Positions 1 to 9,145 of a DNA stretch of 64,000 bases are shown here, piece after piece. Each line of letters opens with the position of its first letter. Positions within the stretch are counted from its first letter, which is position 1. This DNA comes from Brevibacillus sedimenti. GTDB lineage: Bacteria > Bacillota > Bacilli > Brevibacillales > Brevibacillaceae. The notes below the pieces were generated by a model, which saw only the letters and a list, made by a program, of their open reading frames with translations, was not told the DNA's origin and made no database searches. The translations under genes were made by a program, and so were the position numbers. The stretch is from contig NZ_CP064048.1 of assembly GCF_020923495.1 (NCBI RefSeq), positions 273,501-337,500 on the forward strand, written 5' to 3'.

Positions 1-16
1 TCCGCCCATGCACACC

Positions 17-47
17 AAAAAAAGCGGCCCGGTGACAGGCCGCTTTT
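17..47 (-). terminator. Terminator after the dynamin gene pair
   Basis: On the minus strand an AAAGCGGCC / GGCCGCTTT stem with a short loop is followed by a run of seven T (plus-strand A-run 17-24). It lies 40 bp beyond the stop of the second dynamin gene and fits a rho-independent terminator for that operon. Confidence 0.8.
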
Positions 48-86
48 GGCGTCATGTTACATTGCTCCTCGTCTCGCCGGTGCCGC

Positions 87-2054
87 TTACTCCAGCTCGG
101 AAGCCACGCGCTGCAGCTTGCCGGACAGTTCGTCCAAATCCAGCGTCATGTCCAGTGCGGCAAACACGCCGGTAAAGTACGACTCCACCTGCTCCGCCGC
201 ACGGTTCCGCTCGTCCGCTGTCACGGCCGCAAACAGGGTGGAAAACTGTTCACCCAACTGCTCACTGCCGGCCGCGACGTAGGCGGCGACGGGTTCCTGC
301 AGCAGTTTTTCCAGTTGGTCGCGCAGTTTGGTCTTGCCGTCCTGTTCAAAAAAGTCCTTGGTGTTTTTGAACAGGGAAAGCGCCGGGTGCAGGGCTGCCG
401 CATCCACCGGAAGCTCTTCAGCAAACGGCAGCGTCTCCGTCTGGCGCGGCTGGAACGGAGCCAGCGTCAGCCCGGCGGCGTGCCGCTGTACGTCGCGCTG
501 CCACTGCTCCACCAGGGAGACTCCCAGTCTGTTTACAAACTTCTCCAGGCGCAGCGTCGTGGCCCTCAACTCCTGAGCCAGGTCGTAGCTGATCGACCGC
601 AGCAGGTCACTCAGACAGCCTTGCAGCGCCTGCTTCATGTTCCGGCCGTCTTCTTTCAGCACAGCCGGGTTAAACGCGGCATTGAACAGTTCGTTGAACC
701 GGAAGAAGAGGCGCTGTTTTACATAGTACAGCAGTTCCTCCTGCTCCTTGGCCAGATCCCGTTCGGCCGACGCAGTAGACAGCTCGGCCACCGCTGCGAG
801 CGCCGCCCGCTTCGCCTCTTCGGCGGCCTGGCGGCGTGCGATCCGTTCGCTTTCGTCCGCCTGGGCCATCCGGATGAACTCGGCCAGCATGTCGTGTGCC
901 CGGCGGATTTCTCCCATCGCCGCCGTAACAGCAATGCTCGTCAGTTCTTCCAGGGTAAAGCGGAGGAAATCCCGTTCAAACCCTGCCATGCCGGACAGCT
1001 CAAATGCCTGTTCCGCCGCTGGCAGCGGTTCGCCTTCCGCCGTGCCGGTGCGCTGGCGGTACACTTTTTCCGCCGAGGCCGACAGCTTGCCTGCCGCGTG
1101 CATCCTGGCCAGCAATGCCGTCTGGCTGGAGACAGGATAGATCCGCGGATGGCGGATGCCGCAGGCGAGCAGGTTTTTCTCCACGTGCGCGACCACTCCG
1201 TCCAGCTCTTCCTTGGAGGAGGCGAGGTCGGCAGCGTTGACGATGAAGAACATTTTGTCCATCTCAAAGGTGTCCTTCACGCGGCCCATCTGCAGCAGAA
1301 ATTCCCGGTCCGCCTGGGAAAAGGCGTGGTTGTAGTAGGTGACGAACAACACCGCGTCGGCGTTTTTCATGTACTCGAAGGCGACCCCGGTATGGCGGGC
1401 GTTGATCGAGTCCGCTCCCGGCGTATCGACCAGCACGATCCCTTGCTCGGTCAGGGGACACGCGTAAAAGAGCTCGATGTACTCGGCAAAGCAGGCTTTC
1501 TCCTCTTTGGCCACAAAGCCTTTGAACGCCTGCATGTCGACGATCAGCTCGCCCCCCAGATGGGGAGTCATGTCGCTGAGCCCCTTGGTCACCGCTTTCA
1601 AAAAGGTGAAATGCGGTTTCGCAGTCGGCGGAATGTGCGCCACGTCGATCTTGTCCAGTTCGGCCAGAGCCTGCTCCAGCCCGTCAGCCGACAGGCCAAA
1701 GACGGCAAGTGAGCGCAGCACGTCCTGCTCCACCGCTTCCCGGCTCTTCAGGACCACTCGCACCGTCCCGTGCGGATGGCTCTCGGTCGGCGGCATGATT
1801 TTGTTGATCGCCGCCGTCGTCGGATTGGGGGACACCGGCAGTACCAAATCCCCCATCAGCGCGTTGGCAAACGACGACTTGCCGGCGCTGAACGCTCCGA
1901 ACAACGCGACCGTAAAGCGGTTGGCAGTCAGACGGTCGGCACGCTCCCGCATTGCCTCGGCCTGCGCCTGCATTCCCGGCACCGTCGCAATTTCATCGCT
2001 TGCCCGCCGCAAGCGCTCCGCTGCAGCAATCAGTTTCTCTCTCAGTTGGTTCAT
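87..2054 (-). CDS. Dynamin-like GTPase, second half (DynA D2-like)
   Basis: A 655-residue dynamin-superfamily GTPase. The P-loop GAFSAGKSS lies near residues 53-61, the switch motif DTPGADS near 210-216 and the probable G4 motif NAAD near 253-256, followed by a long helical, Ala/Glu/Arg-rich region typical of dynamin stalks. Bacterial dynamins of this type remodel and fuse membranes and help cells tolerate membrane damage and phage. Bacillus subtilis DynA is one ~1190-residue polypeptide with two dynamin units; here the second unit is its own gene, starting 8 bp after the stop of the first. GAAGGAG overlapping the end of the upstream gene, and a closer GGAG, precede the ATG. The two products together (1212 aa) match full-length DynA, so they probably form a heteromeric complex. 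A frameshifted fusion is less likely given the clean stop, ribosome site and start. Confidence 0.88.
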   Translation of the reverse strand: MNQLREKLIAAAERLRRASDEIATVPGMQAQAEAMRERADRLTANRFTVALFGAFSAGKSSFANALMGDLVLPVSPNPTTAAINKIMPPTESHPHGTVRVVLKSREAVEQDVLRSLAVFGLSADGLEQALAELDKIDVAHIPPTAKPHFTFLKAVTKGLSDMTPHLGGELIVDMQAFKGFVAKEEKACFAEYIELFYACPLTEQGIVLVDTPGADSINARHTGVAFEYMKNADAVLFVTYYNHAFSQADREFLLQMGRVKDTFEMDKMFFIVNAADLASSKEELDGVVAHVEKNLLACGIRHPRIYPVSSQTALLARMHAAGKLSASAEKVYRQRTGTAEGEPLPAAEQAFELSGMAGFERDFLRFTLEELTSIAVTAAMGEIRRAHDMLAEFIRMAQADESERIARRQAAEEAKRAALAAVAELSTASAERDLAKEQEELLYYVKQRLFFRFNELFNAAFNPAVLKEDGRNMKQALQGCLSDLLRSISYDLAQELRATTLRLEKFVNRLGVSLVEQWQRDVQRHAAGLTLAPFQPRQTETLPFAEELPVDAAALHPALSLFKNTKDFFEQDGKTKLRDQLEKLLQEPVAAYVAAGSEQLGEQFSTLFAAVTADERNRAAEQVESYFTGVFAALDMTLDLDELSGKLQRVASELE

Positions 2055-2062
2055 TGTCTCCG

Positions 2063-3736
2063 TTACGCTCCTTCACGCAAAATCGCTCGCAGCCGCTCTT
2101 TGACCGCCCGCTCGTTTTCTGCCAGCGCAGCCAGCCCGGCGTGAATCTCCGCCAGTTCACGCAGTGCGCCCAGCCGCCCATTCAGCGCTTCGGCCTCCGC
2201 TTCTGCCTCTTTACGCAGCCGCGCCGTCACCTGTTCGATGAACGCCAGTCCTGCACGGTGGTACTCCGCCTTGATCGCGTTGGAAATATCGGAACAGTAG
2301 TTCATCACGTATTCGCGCGTGCCTGCTCCCTCCTTCACAAGGGCGGCGAGAAATTCAGCCGTCACCTCGATCCGCGTGGCGTGCACGGCGGCGTGGTAGG
2401 CTTCGTCGCGGATGCCGTACGCCTCGGGCAGCTTGCTCACCAGATCCTTGAAATGGAAGTCGAGATTGCCGGCCACCTTTTCGCGGATATCAGCCAAGAG
2501 GGCGTCCAGCCGCTTGGCCCGTTCCTCCTCCGTTTTTCTGGCGGCAAAGAACAGGCCCACCTTGAATCCCGGCTTGCGGCTTTCCAGATAGCGCTCCGCC
2601 GCTTCGTTGGTGCTGTAATACGTCAGCCGCGCGTTGTCAAGCAGGGCGGACAGCTCTTTTTCCATCTGCTTGCGCGCCTCCTCGGCCCGGTTGGCCAGCG
2701 CAGACTGCTGCGCTTCCGCCTCCCGGAGCGCCGCTTCCGCCTGGGCGGCATCGCTCTTGTCCACGCCGTCCACCGCCAGTGCCTCCAGTCTGCTCTCCAG
2801 CGCTTCGCGGGCCGCTGCGTTGCGCTGGGCGATCCCTTTCACGTGCTCGTCGATCAGGTGCTCCGCCGAGTGGACGACGCTCTCCCCAATCAGCCTCTCC
2901 CGCTCACCGATCAGCGCCAGCAGCTTCTCCCGAAACGCCTCGTACTGGTTTTCCGGGTGATCCGGCTCCGCCAGCGACGTGTAGAAAATGCCGTCCGGCT
3001 TGATGTTCCACGTGGCGAACGCCTCTTCCACGCTCTCCTTGTAACTGTCAAAATCAAGCTCAAAGTCGATGTGCTTGTCAATCATGTTGACGACCAGGTA
3101 GACCGGTTTTCCGCGGTCTTTCAGCGCTTTGGTAAAATTGAAGTTCTCCTCCGCCTGCACGTGGTTGTAGTCCATCATGTAGACGACCACGTCCGCCAGG
3201 TGAAGCGCCGATTCGGTCGCGATCTTGTGGGCGGCGTCGGTGGAATCGATCCCCGGCGTATCCAGAAGACTGGAACGCTCGTCCAGGAACGTCCCCGGAT
3301 AGGAGACTTCCACCCATTCCACGGTGTCCCCATCCACGGCAAACTGCTTCAGCTTTTCCATTTCGGTGTCAGGGTCAAAGGTCAGTACGCCGCTGTTGCG
3401 CGTATAGACGCGAGCAGCCTTTTCCCCGCCGCGGATTTTGACCACGTTGGCGCTGGTGGGAATCGGATTGGACGGCAGCAGATTGACGCCCAACAGCGTA
3501 TTGATCATCGTCGATTTGCCGGCGGAAAAGTGGCCGCAAAATGCGATGTTCAGCTCTGCCTGCCGCGTCTTCTCGGCAAGCTGCGCCATTTTCCCCGGCG
3601 TCGTGCCGTCTTTCGCCTCTTCCATCATCGATCCGATCTGTTCCAGTGTATCAGCAAGGCGGGCAAAATCCGTTGCCCGCTCCATTACCTGTGTGTCAGG
3701 CACCCCTATCATCCTCTCGTCTTTCTTCCTCTCCAC
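2063..3736 (-). CDS. Dynamin-like GTPase, first half (DynA D1-like)
   Basis: A 557-residue dynamin-family GTPase with P-loop GHFSAGKST (about residues 68-76), switch motif DTPGIDS (about 158-164) and a G4-type NMIDK (about 197-201), then long charged helical segments. The GTPase core is followed by stalk-like helices; a basic pair of short hydrophobic stretches near residue 390 (KVGLFFAARK) could contact lipid. It is the promoter-proximal gene of a two-gene operon, and its length matches the N-terminal dynamin unit of B. subtilis DynA (about 560 residues). It is divergent from the germinant receptor operon, sharing a 190 bp intergenic region. An in-frame Met at residue 9 is an alternative start. 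Confidence 0.88.
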   Translation of the reverse strand: MERKKDERMIGVPDTQVMERATDFARLADTLEQIGSMMEEAKDGTTPGKMAQLAEKTRQAELNIAFCGHFSAGKSTMINTLLGVNLLPSNPIPTSANVVKIRGGEKAARVYTRNSGVLTFDPDTEMEKLKQFAVDGDTVEWVEVSYPGTFLDERSSLLDTPGIDSTDAAHKIATESALHLADVVVYMMDYNHVQAEENFNFTKALKDRGKPVYLVVNMIDKHIDFELDFDSYKESVEEAFATWNIKPDGIFYTSLAEPDHPENQYEAFREKLLALIGERERLIGESVVHSAEHLIDEHVKGIAQRNAAAREALESRLEALAVDGVDKSDAAQAEAALREAEAQQSALANRAEEARKQMEKELSALLDNARLTYYSTNEAAERYLESRKPGFKVGLFFAARKTEEERAKRLDALLADIREKVAGNLDFHFKDLVSKLPEAYGIRDEAYHAAVHATRIEVTAEFLAALVKEGAGTREYVMNYCSDISNAIKAEYHRAGLAFIEQVTARLRKEAEAEAEALNGRLGALRELAEIHAGLAALAENERAVKERLRAILREGA

Positions 3737-3928
3737 TCTCCTATTCTACCATGCCGAATGTACCACACCTCCCCTCGTTCTTCAATTCTTTTGCGCGAAT
3801 GCGGTATTGGAACTTACATGCAGGGGCAAACCGGCACCGCAGAAGCGGCAGCGTTCGCATAATTCCGCTCACTTCCGGAAAAAATCGCACTAACAGGCTT
3901 GTGTTTCCACGACAGGAGGGACCTCCAG

Positions 3929-5500
3929 GTGTATCGCAAAAATAAGAGGCCGACAAAAACAATGGCTTCGCAGTTGAAGCGACGCCCGCAGCAGACGCCC
4001 GACCTGTCCACCCCGCTCTACCCCCGTCTTGAGGAAAACCTGACGGCCATCAAGCAGACGTTGGGTAACCCGCAAGATCTGATCGTCCGGACATTTTCGA
4101 TCGACAATACCTCGCTGACGTGCGCCGTGGTTTGCTTCGACGGACTGGTGGACTCTGATCTCATCAATGACAAAGTCGTCAAGCACATCCAGCTGACACT
4201 GCCGGCATCGGGCAAGAAGCTCCCTCCGCCGGGCGAAGAGATGCTGACGTTCCTGTTGAGAGAAGTGCTGTCTACCATCGAGGTCAAACTGGAATCAACA
4301 TTTGAAGCCATGTATGACCGGGTACTCGCAGGAGATACCGCCCTGTTTGTTGACGGCACAGCCCAAACCATCGTGATCGACAGCCGAGGCTGGCAGACCC
4401 GCACTATCGACGAGCCGGTGTCGGAAGGGCTGGTGCGGGGCCCACGGGAAGGGTTTACCGAGAACATCCGGGACAATACGATGCTCGTCCGGCGGCGGGT
4501 CAGGGACGTCCAGCTCCGCTTTGATACCATGAACGTGGGACGGCGCAGCAAGACCGATTTGATCATCGCCTACATGCAGGACATCGCCAATCCCGCGCTC
4601 GTGCAAGAGGTGAAACGGCGGCTGGCCACCATCGACGTTGATGAGGTGGAAGAATCTGGATTTATTGAACAGTGGATCGAAGACGACTTTCTTTCGCCGT
4701 TCCCGCAATGCCAGGTGACCGAGCGGCCGGACAAGGTGGCTTCCGCGCTGTTTCAAGGCAGGGTGGCCATCTTGCTGGACGGTACCCCGATGGGCCTGAT
4801 CGTGCCGGTTACCTTCAGCATGCTGCTTCATTCGCCGGAAGACTTTTACGAGCGCTGGATTGTCGGAACGCTGGCCCGACTGCTTCGCTACGTCGCCGCG
4901 TTTCTGGCGGTCTTTTCTCCAGCGTTGTACGTCGCGCTCGTCACCTATCATCCCGGACTGATCCCATCCGACCTGGCCTTCTCTATCGCAGCGACGAGAG
5001 AAGGCGTTCCGTTTCCGGCGTTTGTCGAAGCGCTGCTGATGGTGGCGACGATGGAGCTGCTTCAGGAGGCGGGGCTGCGCCTGCCGAAACCAATCGGTCA
5101 GACGGTGGGGATCGTCGGCGGTTTGGTGATCGGCGAATCGGCCGTATCAGCCGGACTCGTCAGCCCGGTCATGGTCATCGTCGTCGCCCTGACGGCGATC
5201 GCCTCGTTTGCCATCCCGGCGTACAACCTGGCGCTGACGTTTCGCATGATCCGCTTTGTTGTGATGTTTGCCGCCGCTATCTTCGGCCTGTACGGAGTCG
5301 TGCTCATGTTTGTCGCCATCTTTATTCACCTGGCCAATCTGACGAGCCTGGGTGTGCCGTACCTGACGCCGTTTGCGCCGCAACTGCTGAACGACTGGAA
5401 GGATCTGTTGCTGCGTGCTCCCGTGACGTTTATGCGAAAACGGCCGGAGACCGGGCAGCCAAAAGACCACATTCGCATGAAGACAGGGGATGCGCCATGA
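3929..5500 (+). CDS. Spore germinant receptor A subunit (GerA/GerKA family)
   Basis: A 523-residue GerA-family protein: a long cytosolic N-terminal domain (about residues 1-285), a cluster of membrane helices (about 290-490) and a short basic tail. A subunits form an oligomeric channel in the inner spore membrane and trigger germination when germinant binds. I choose GTG at 3929 because AGGAGGG sits 8 bp upstream (3914-3920); the longer frame from an ATG at 3899 would place that site inside the gene. The stop overlaps the start of the B gene (ATGA), so the two are translationally coupled. Recognisable family features include the RRRVRDVQLRFD region and the hydrophobic SPALYVALVTYHPGLIP segment. 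Which receptor (A, B or K type) it belongs to cannot be told from sequence alone. Confidence 0.93.
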   Translation: MYRKNKRPTKTMASQLKRRPQQTPDLSTPLYPRLEENLTAIKQTLGNPQDLIVRTFSIDNTSLTCAVVCFDGLVDSDLINDKVVKHIQLTLPASGKKLPPPGEEMLTFLLREVLSTIEVKLESTFEAMYDRVLAGDTALFVDGTAQTIVIDSRGWQTRTIDEPVSEGLVRGPREGFTENIRDNTMLVRRRVRDVQLRFDTMNVGRRSKTDLIIAYMQDIANPALVQEVKRRLATIDVDEVEESGFIEQWIEDDFLSPFPQCQVTERPDKVASALFQGRVAILLDGTPMGLIVPVTFSMLLHSPEDFYERWIVGTLARLLRYVAAFLAVFSPALYVALVTYHPGLIPSDLAFSIAATREGVPFPAFVEALLMVATMELLQEAGLRLPKPIGQTVGIVGGLVIGESAVSAGLVSPVMVIVVALTAIASFAIPAYNLALTFRMIRFVVMFAAAIFGLYGVVLMFVAIFIHLANLTSLGVPYLTPFAPQLLNDWKDLLLRAPVTFMRKRPETGQPKDHIRMKTGDAP

Positions 5501-6603
5501 ACAACGTTCCCTATGCGGATCAAAAAATCCGCACCAGAGAGATGGTGATCATCATCGCCAATGCCGTGATCGGTGTAGGCATCCTCACTTTTCCCCGTTC
5601 GATTGCGAAGGAGACCGATGCGTTTGACGGATGGATTTCTGTCCTCATCGGCGGCGCTGCCGTCTGTCTCATCGGCTGGCTGTTGGGCAAGCTGGCCAGC
5701 CGCTTTCCCACCCGTACCTATTTCGATTACGTGGCGCTGATCGTCGGCCGGCCGTTCGCGTATCTGCTCACTCTGCTCTTTGGTGTGTACAGCATATTGA
5801 TGGTCTCCTTTGAAGTCCGGGCTGTCGGCAATATCGCCAAGCAGTACCTGTTCACGAACACGCCGGTGGAGATGATCACGCTGGCCTTTTTGCTGATCGT
5901 CCAGTATGCCGTGGCAGGATCGCGCATGGCGCTGCTGCGTCTCAATCTCATCTTTCTGCCGATCGTGCTGCTGGTCATTCTCATGGTCCAGATGTACACG
6001 CTGCGCTTTTTGGAATGGGAAAACGTCCGGCCGTTCTTCTCTACCGACTGGACGACCCTGCTCAAAGGTGCGAAAGGAGTGACCCTGTCCATGTCCGGCC
6101 CGGAAATCGTGCTTTTTTACACGCTCCTGATGAAACGTCCGCAGGATGCCCCCAAGTCAGTCATCCTGGGACTGGCGATTCCTGTCCTGCTGTACATGAC
6201 CATTTACATGGTGATCATCGGTGTCTTTTCAGCGGCGGTGGCCAGAAATCTGACCTTTCCCACCATCGAGCTGGCAAAAGGTGTCGAGGTGCCCGGCGGG
6301 TTTATCGAGCGGGTCGAATCCCTCTTTTTCACCATCTGGATCATGACCATCTTTAACACCTGCACCATCTGGTTTGATCTGACCATAACTGCGCTGCGGT
6401 CCGTATTTACCCGGTTTTCAAAATTTGCGTGGATTCTCATCCTCTCGCCGATTATCTACCTGATTGCGATGCAGCCGCAAAACCAGGTCGAGTTTCTTAC
6501 CTTTGGCGACAGGCTCAGCTACATCGGTGTGGTGATCGCCTATGCCATTCCGCTCCTGCTGCTGACGATCGCCAAACTGCGGGGGGTGAAGGAGAATGAT
6601 TGA
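5497..6603 (+). CDS. Spore germinant receptor B subunit (GerB/GerKB family), copy 1
   Basis: A 368-residue integral membrane protein of the spore germination / amino-acid permease (APC-like) family with about ten hydrophobic segments. It has the typical early motif GVGILTFPRSIA and a conserved segment around LIVQYAVAGSRMALLRLN. B subunits bind the germinant. The ATG overlaps the stop of the A gene by 4 bp and its own end overlaps the C gene by 8 bp, the usual ABC arrangement. A near-identical paralog lies 1.4 kb downstream at 8039-9145. Confidence 0.93.
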   Translation: MNNVPYADQKIRTREMVIIIANAVIGVGILTFPRSIAKETDAFDGWISVLIGGAAVCLIGWLLGKLASRFPTRTYFDYVALIVGRPFAYLLTLLFGVYSILMVSFEVRAVGNIAKQYLFTNTPVEMITLAFLLIVQYAVAGSRMALLRLNLIFLPIVLLVILMVQMYTLRFLEWENVRPFFSTDWTTLLKGAKGVTLSMSGPEIVLFYTLLMKRPQDAPKSVILGLAIPVLLYMTIYMVIIGVFSAAVARNLTFPTIELAKGVEVPGGFIERVESLFFTIWIMTIFNTCTIWFDLTITALRSVFTRFSKFAWILILSPIIYLIAMQPQNQVEFLTFGDRLSYIGVVIAYAIPLLLLTIAKLRGVKEND

Positions 6604-7840
6604 CCGCCGATTCGTTCGCACTGCCTTGATCGGTCTGTGCGCATTCCTGACAGCCGGGTGTTGGGATCAGCTGCCCATCGAAGAGCGCGGTTTTGTCATC
6701 GGCGTGGCGATTGACTTCCCCCGCTCCTCAGCCGCAGAAGAAGCAGCAGAAAAGGAAGCGCCAGACAGGCCGGAGGGACGATGGCGGTTTTTGGTCACCC
6801 ACCAGTTTGTGGTGCCGGGCGGACTGGTTTCCGGTTCGCAGCAAAGAGGCGTCCAGGGCAGTGCCAACGAGGCGTTTTTGAACCTCGCATCAGAAGGGGA
6901 TTCCCTGCTGGAGATTTCCAGTGAGCTGGCGACGCGGAGCAGCCGGTTTCCGTTTTACCAGCACCTGAAAGTGCTGATCATCTCCGAAGAGGTGGCCAAG
7001 GCCAATCACGCCTTTGCCGACGCGCTCGACTTTTTCCTGCGCGATCCGGAACTGCGCCGTAGCAGCAAGGTGATGATCGCCAAGGGGGACGCCAGGCCCG
7101 TCCTGGAAATCTCCCCTATTAACGAGAAACTGCCGGCCATGTACATCAACGCCGTGGCCGAAAACATCCAAAAAAACGCGCGGATATTGCCGGAAATATG
7201 GTTGGGTGAATGCCACGAAAATCTGATGAACGAGCACAGCTTTGTGCTTCCCCGCATTACCTCAAACGAAAAGGAAGTGAAAGTGGCCGGCGCGGCCGTG
7301 TTTAATGGAAAATCAAACCGCATGGTCGGTTTTTTGGGCGAAGAAGAAACGGAAGGCTTGAACTTCCTCACCGACCGCGTTAAGGGGGGCATGCTGAAGG
7401 CAGTGCTCGATCGCGAACTGGTGACATTTAACATTGAGTCGGCCAGCCGGAAAATCAAGGCGGATACCCGGCACAAGGAGCGGATGCGATTCGTCTACAC
7501 CATCACGTGTGAAGGCGTGATCGACGAGACGTTCAAGCCAATGAATTACCTGAGCAAAGATGCGTTAAAAACGCTGCAGGATCACCTGGCCAAAGAGATC
7601 GAGCGAATGGCCCGCGACACGATCAGAAAGGTGCACAAGCAGATGAAAACAGATGTGCTCGGGTTGGGCACTTACTTGAAACAGGAGCATCCCCACCTCT
7701 GGAAGCAGCTCAAACACGACTGGGACTACGGCAGAAATTACTTCGCATCGAGCGAAATCGACGTCAAGGCAACCGTGTACATCCGCAATGTGGGCGAGAT
7801 CAATACAACGGAAACCCGCAGCAGGAACGAAGTACGTTAA
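6596..7840 (+). CDS. Spore germinant receptor C subunit, lipoprotein (GerC/GerKC family)
   Basis: A 414-residue GerC-family lipoprotein. The signal peptide ends in lipobox LTAGC with the modified Cys near residue 22, followed by the family's CWDQ...EERGFVIG motif. GerC anchors on the outer face of the inner spore membrane and is required for receptor function. The start overlaps the B gene stop by 8 bp. The stretch SSAAEEAAEKEAPDRPEGR (about residues 42-60) is a charged insertion shortly after the N terminus. Segments of this gene reappear, collapsed, at 9143-9194. Confidence 0.93.
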   Translation: MIDRRFVRTALIGLCAFLTAGCWDQLPIEERGFVIGVAIDFPRSSAAEEAAEKEAPDRPEGRWRFLVTHQFVVPGGLVSGSQQRGVQGSANEAFLNLASEGDSLLEISSELATRSSRFPFYQHLKVLIISEEVAKANHAFADALDFFLRDPELRRSSKVMIAKGDARPVLEISPINEKLPAMYINAVAENIQKNARILPEIWLGECHENLMNEHSFVLPRITSNEKEVKVAGAAVFNGKSNRMVGFLGEEETEGLNFLTDRVKGGMLKAVLDRELVTFNIESASRKIKADTRHKERMRFVYTITCEGVIDETFKPMNYLSKDALKTLQDHLAKEIERMARDTIRKVHKQMKTDVLGLGTYLKQEHPHLWKQLKHDWDYGRNYFASSEIDVKATVYIRNVGEINTTETRSRNEVR

Positions 7841-7852
7841 GGCGGTGTGGCC

Positions 7853-8002
7853 ATGTTGAACAAGCTATTCGGCATTCTTCCCCCGTTTATGACATGTGCC
7901 GGGGCGGTGCTGTCTGTGCTGATTCCGTGGAGCCTCCACATCATGTTCCGCAAGCTGCGCGAGCACGGCGATCCGCCATGGAAATGCGACAAGCGGGAAT
8001 GA
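7853..8002 (+). CDS. Small membrane ORF after gerC (candidate receptor D subunit)
   Basis: A 49-codon ORF beginning 12 bp after the C-gene stop: a short N terminus (MLNKLFGILPPF), one hydrophobic helix (about residues 12-31), then a basic/charged tail ending KCDKRE. A weak purine-rich site (AAGGCGG) precedes the ATG. Some Bacillus receptor operons carry a small D gene encoding a protein of about 70-75 residues with two membrane helices that tunes germination; position and character fit, but this one is shorter and shows only one clear helix. It may be a reduced D subunit or a non-functional leftover. Confidence 0.5.
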   Translation: MLNKLFGILPPFMTCAGAVLSVLIPWSLHIMFRKLREHGDPPWKCDKRE

Positions 8003-8038
8003 GCGCAAAAACATTCGCATGAAGACAGGGGATTCGCC

Positions 8039-9145
8039 ATGAACAACGTTTCCTATGTGGATCAAAAAATCAGTACCCGAGAGATGATCTTCATCATCGC
8101 CAATTACGTGATCGCCGTAGGCATCCTCACCTTTCCCCGTTCGATTGCGGAGGAAACCGATTCGTTTGACGGGTGGATTTCCATCCTCATCGCCGGCACT
8201 GTCGTCTGTACCATCAGTTGGCTGTTGGGCAAGCTGGCCAGCCGCTTTCCCACCCGTCCCTTTTTCGAGTTAGTGGCGGTGATCACAGGCCGGCCGTTCG
8301 CGTATCTGCTCACTCTGCTCTTTAGCGTGCACAGCATATGGATGGCCTCCTTTGAAATCCGGGCTGTCGGCATTATCACCAAGCAGTGCCTGTTTACGAA
8401 CACGCCGGTGGAGATGATCACGCTGGCCTTTCTGCTGATCGTCCAGTACGTTGCGGCTGGATCGCGCCTGGCGCTGCTGCGTCTCAATCTCATCTTTCTG
8501 CCGATCGTGCTGCTGGTCATTCTCATGGTCCAGATGTACACGCTGCGCTTTTTGGAATGGGAAAACGTCCGGCCGTTCTTCTCTACTGACTGGATGTCCC
8601 TGCTCAGCGGTGTGAAAAGATTGGGCCTTTCCATGACCGGTGGGGAATTGGTGCTGTTTTACACGATTCTGATGAAACGTCCGCAGGATGCCCCCAAATC
8701 AGTCACGCTGGGAATGGCGATTCCCATCCTGCTGTACATGACCATCTACATGATAGTCATCGGCGTCTTTTCATCGGAGGTGGTCAGAAATCTGACCTTT
8801 CCCACCATCGAGCTGGCAAAAGGTGTGGAGGTGCCCGGCGGGTTTATCGAGCGGGTCGAATCCGTCTTTTTCACCATCTGGATCATGACCATCTTTAACA
8901 CCTGCAGCATCTCGTTTGATCTGGCCATAACCACGCTGCAGTCCGTGTTTACCCGGATTTCAAGATTTACGTGGATTCTCATCCTCTCGCCGATTATCTA
9001 CCTGATTGCGATGATGCCGCAAAACCAGACCGAGTTTTTTACCTTTGGCGACCGGCTCGGCTATTTCGGAGTGGTGATCGCCTATGTCATCCCGCTCGTG
9101 CTGCTGGCGATCGCCAAACTGCGGGGAGTGAAGGATGGCAGCTGA
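8039..9145 (+). CDS. Spore germinant receptor B subunit, duplicated copy 2
   Basis: A 368-residue paralog of the 5497-6603 B subunit with most positions identical by eye, including long shared runs around LNLIFLPIVLLVILMVQMY. Differences cluster in loops and in some membrane positions, for example YVIAVGILTFPRSIAEETDS against AVIGVGILTFPRSIAKETDA, and TAGSRL-type changes. The frame is intact and its start context (ggggattcgccATG) is copied from the 3' end of the A gene; no strong new ribosome site is visible beyond ACAGGGGA. B subunits set germinant specificity, so this may be an alternative B subunit sharing the A and C proteins of the same operon. Confidence 0.9.
   Translation: MNNVSYVDQKISTREMIFIIANYVIAVGILTFPRSIAEETDSFDGWISILIAGTVVCTISWLLGKLASRFPTRPFFELVAVITGRPFAYLLTLLFSVHSIWMASFEIRAVGIITKQCLFTNTPVEMITLAFLLIVQYVAAGSRLALLRLNLIFLPIVLLVILMVQMYTLRFLEWENVRPFFSTDWMSLLSGVKRLGLSMTGGELVLFYTILMKRPQDAPKSVTLGMAIPILLYMTIYMIVIGVFSSEVVRNLTFPTIELAKGVEVPGGFIERVESVFFTIWIMTIFNTCSISFDLAITTLQSVFTRISRFTWILILSPIIYLIAMMPQNQTEFFTFGDRLGYFGVVIAYVIPLVLLAIAKLRGVKDGS

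Noticed and set aside
2050-2066. Frameshift splitting a single dynA
   Set aside because: Possible, but stop, ribosome site and ATG are all in good order and the break is exactly at the boundary of the two dynamin units; kept as two genes.
54-3862. Long plus-strand frames (552 and 636 codons) opposite the dynamin genes
   Set aside because: They are antisense shadows produced by G+C-rich codons; composition is Arg/Gln/His-rich with no family motifs, and the minus-strand frames have clear GTPase motifs.
3737-3928. Sigma-G promoter for the germinant receptor operon
   Set aside because: CATAATT at 3858-3864 resembles a sigma-G -10, but no matching -35 lies at the right distance, so I do not list it.
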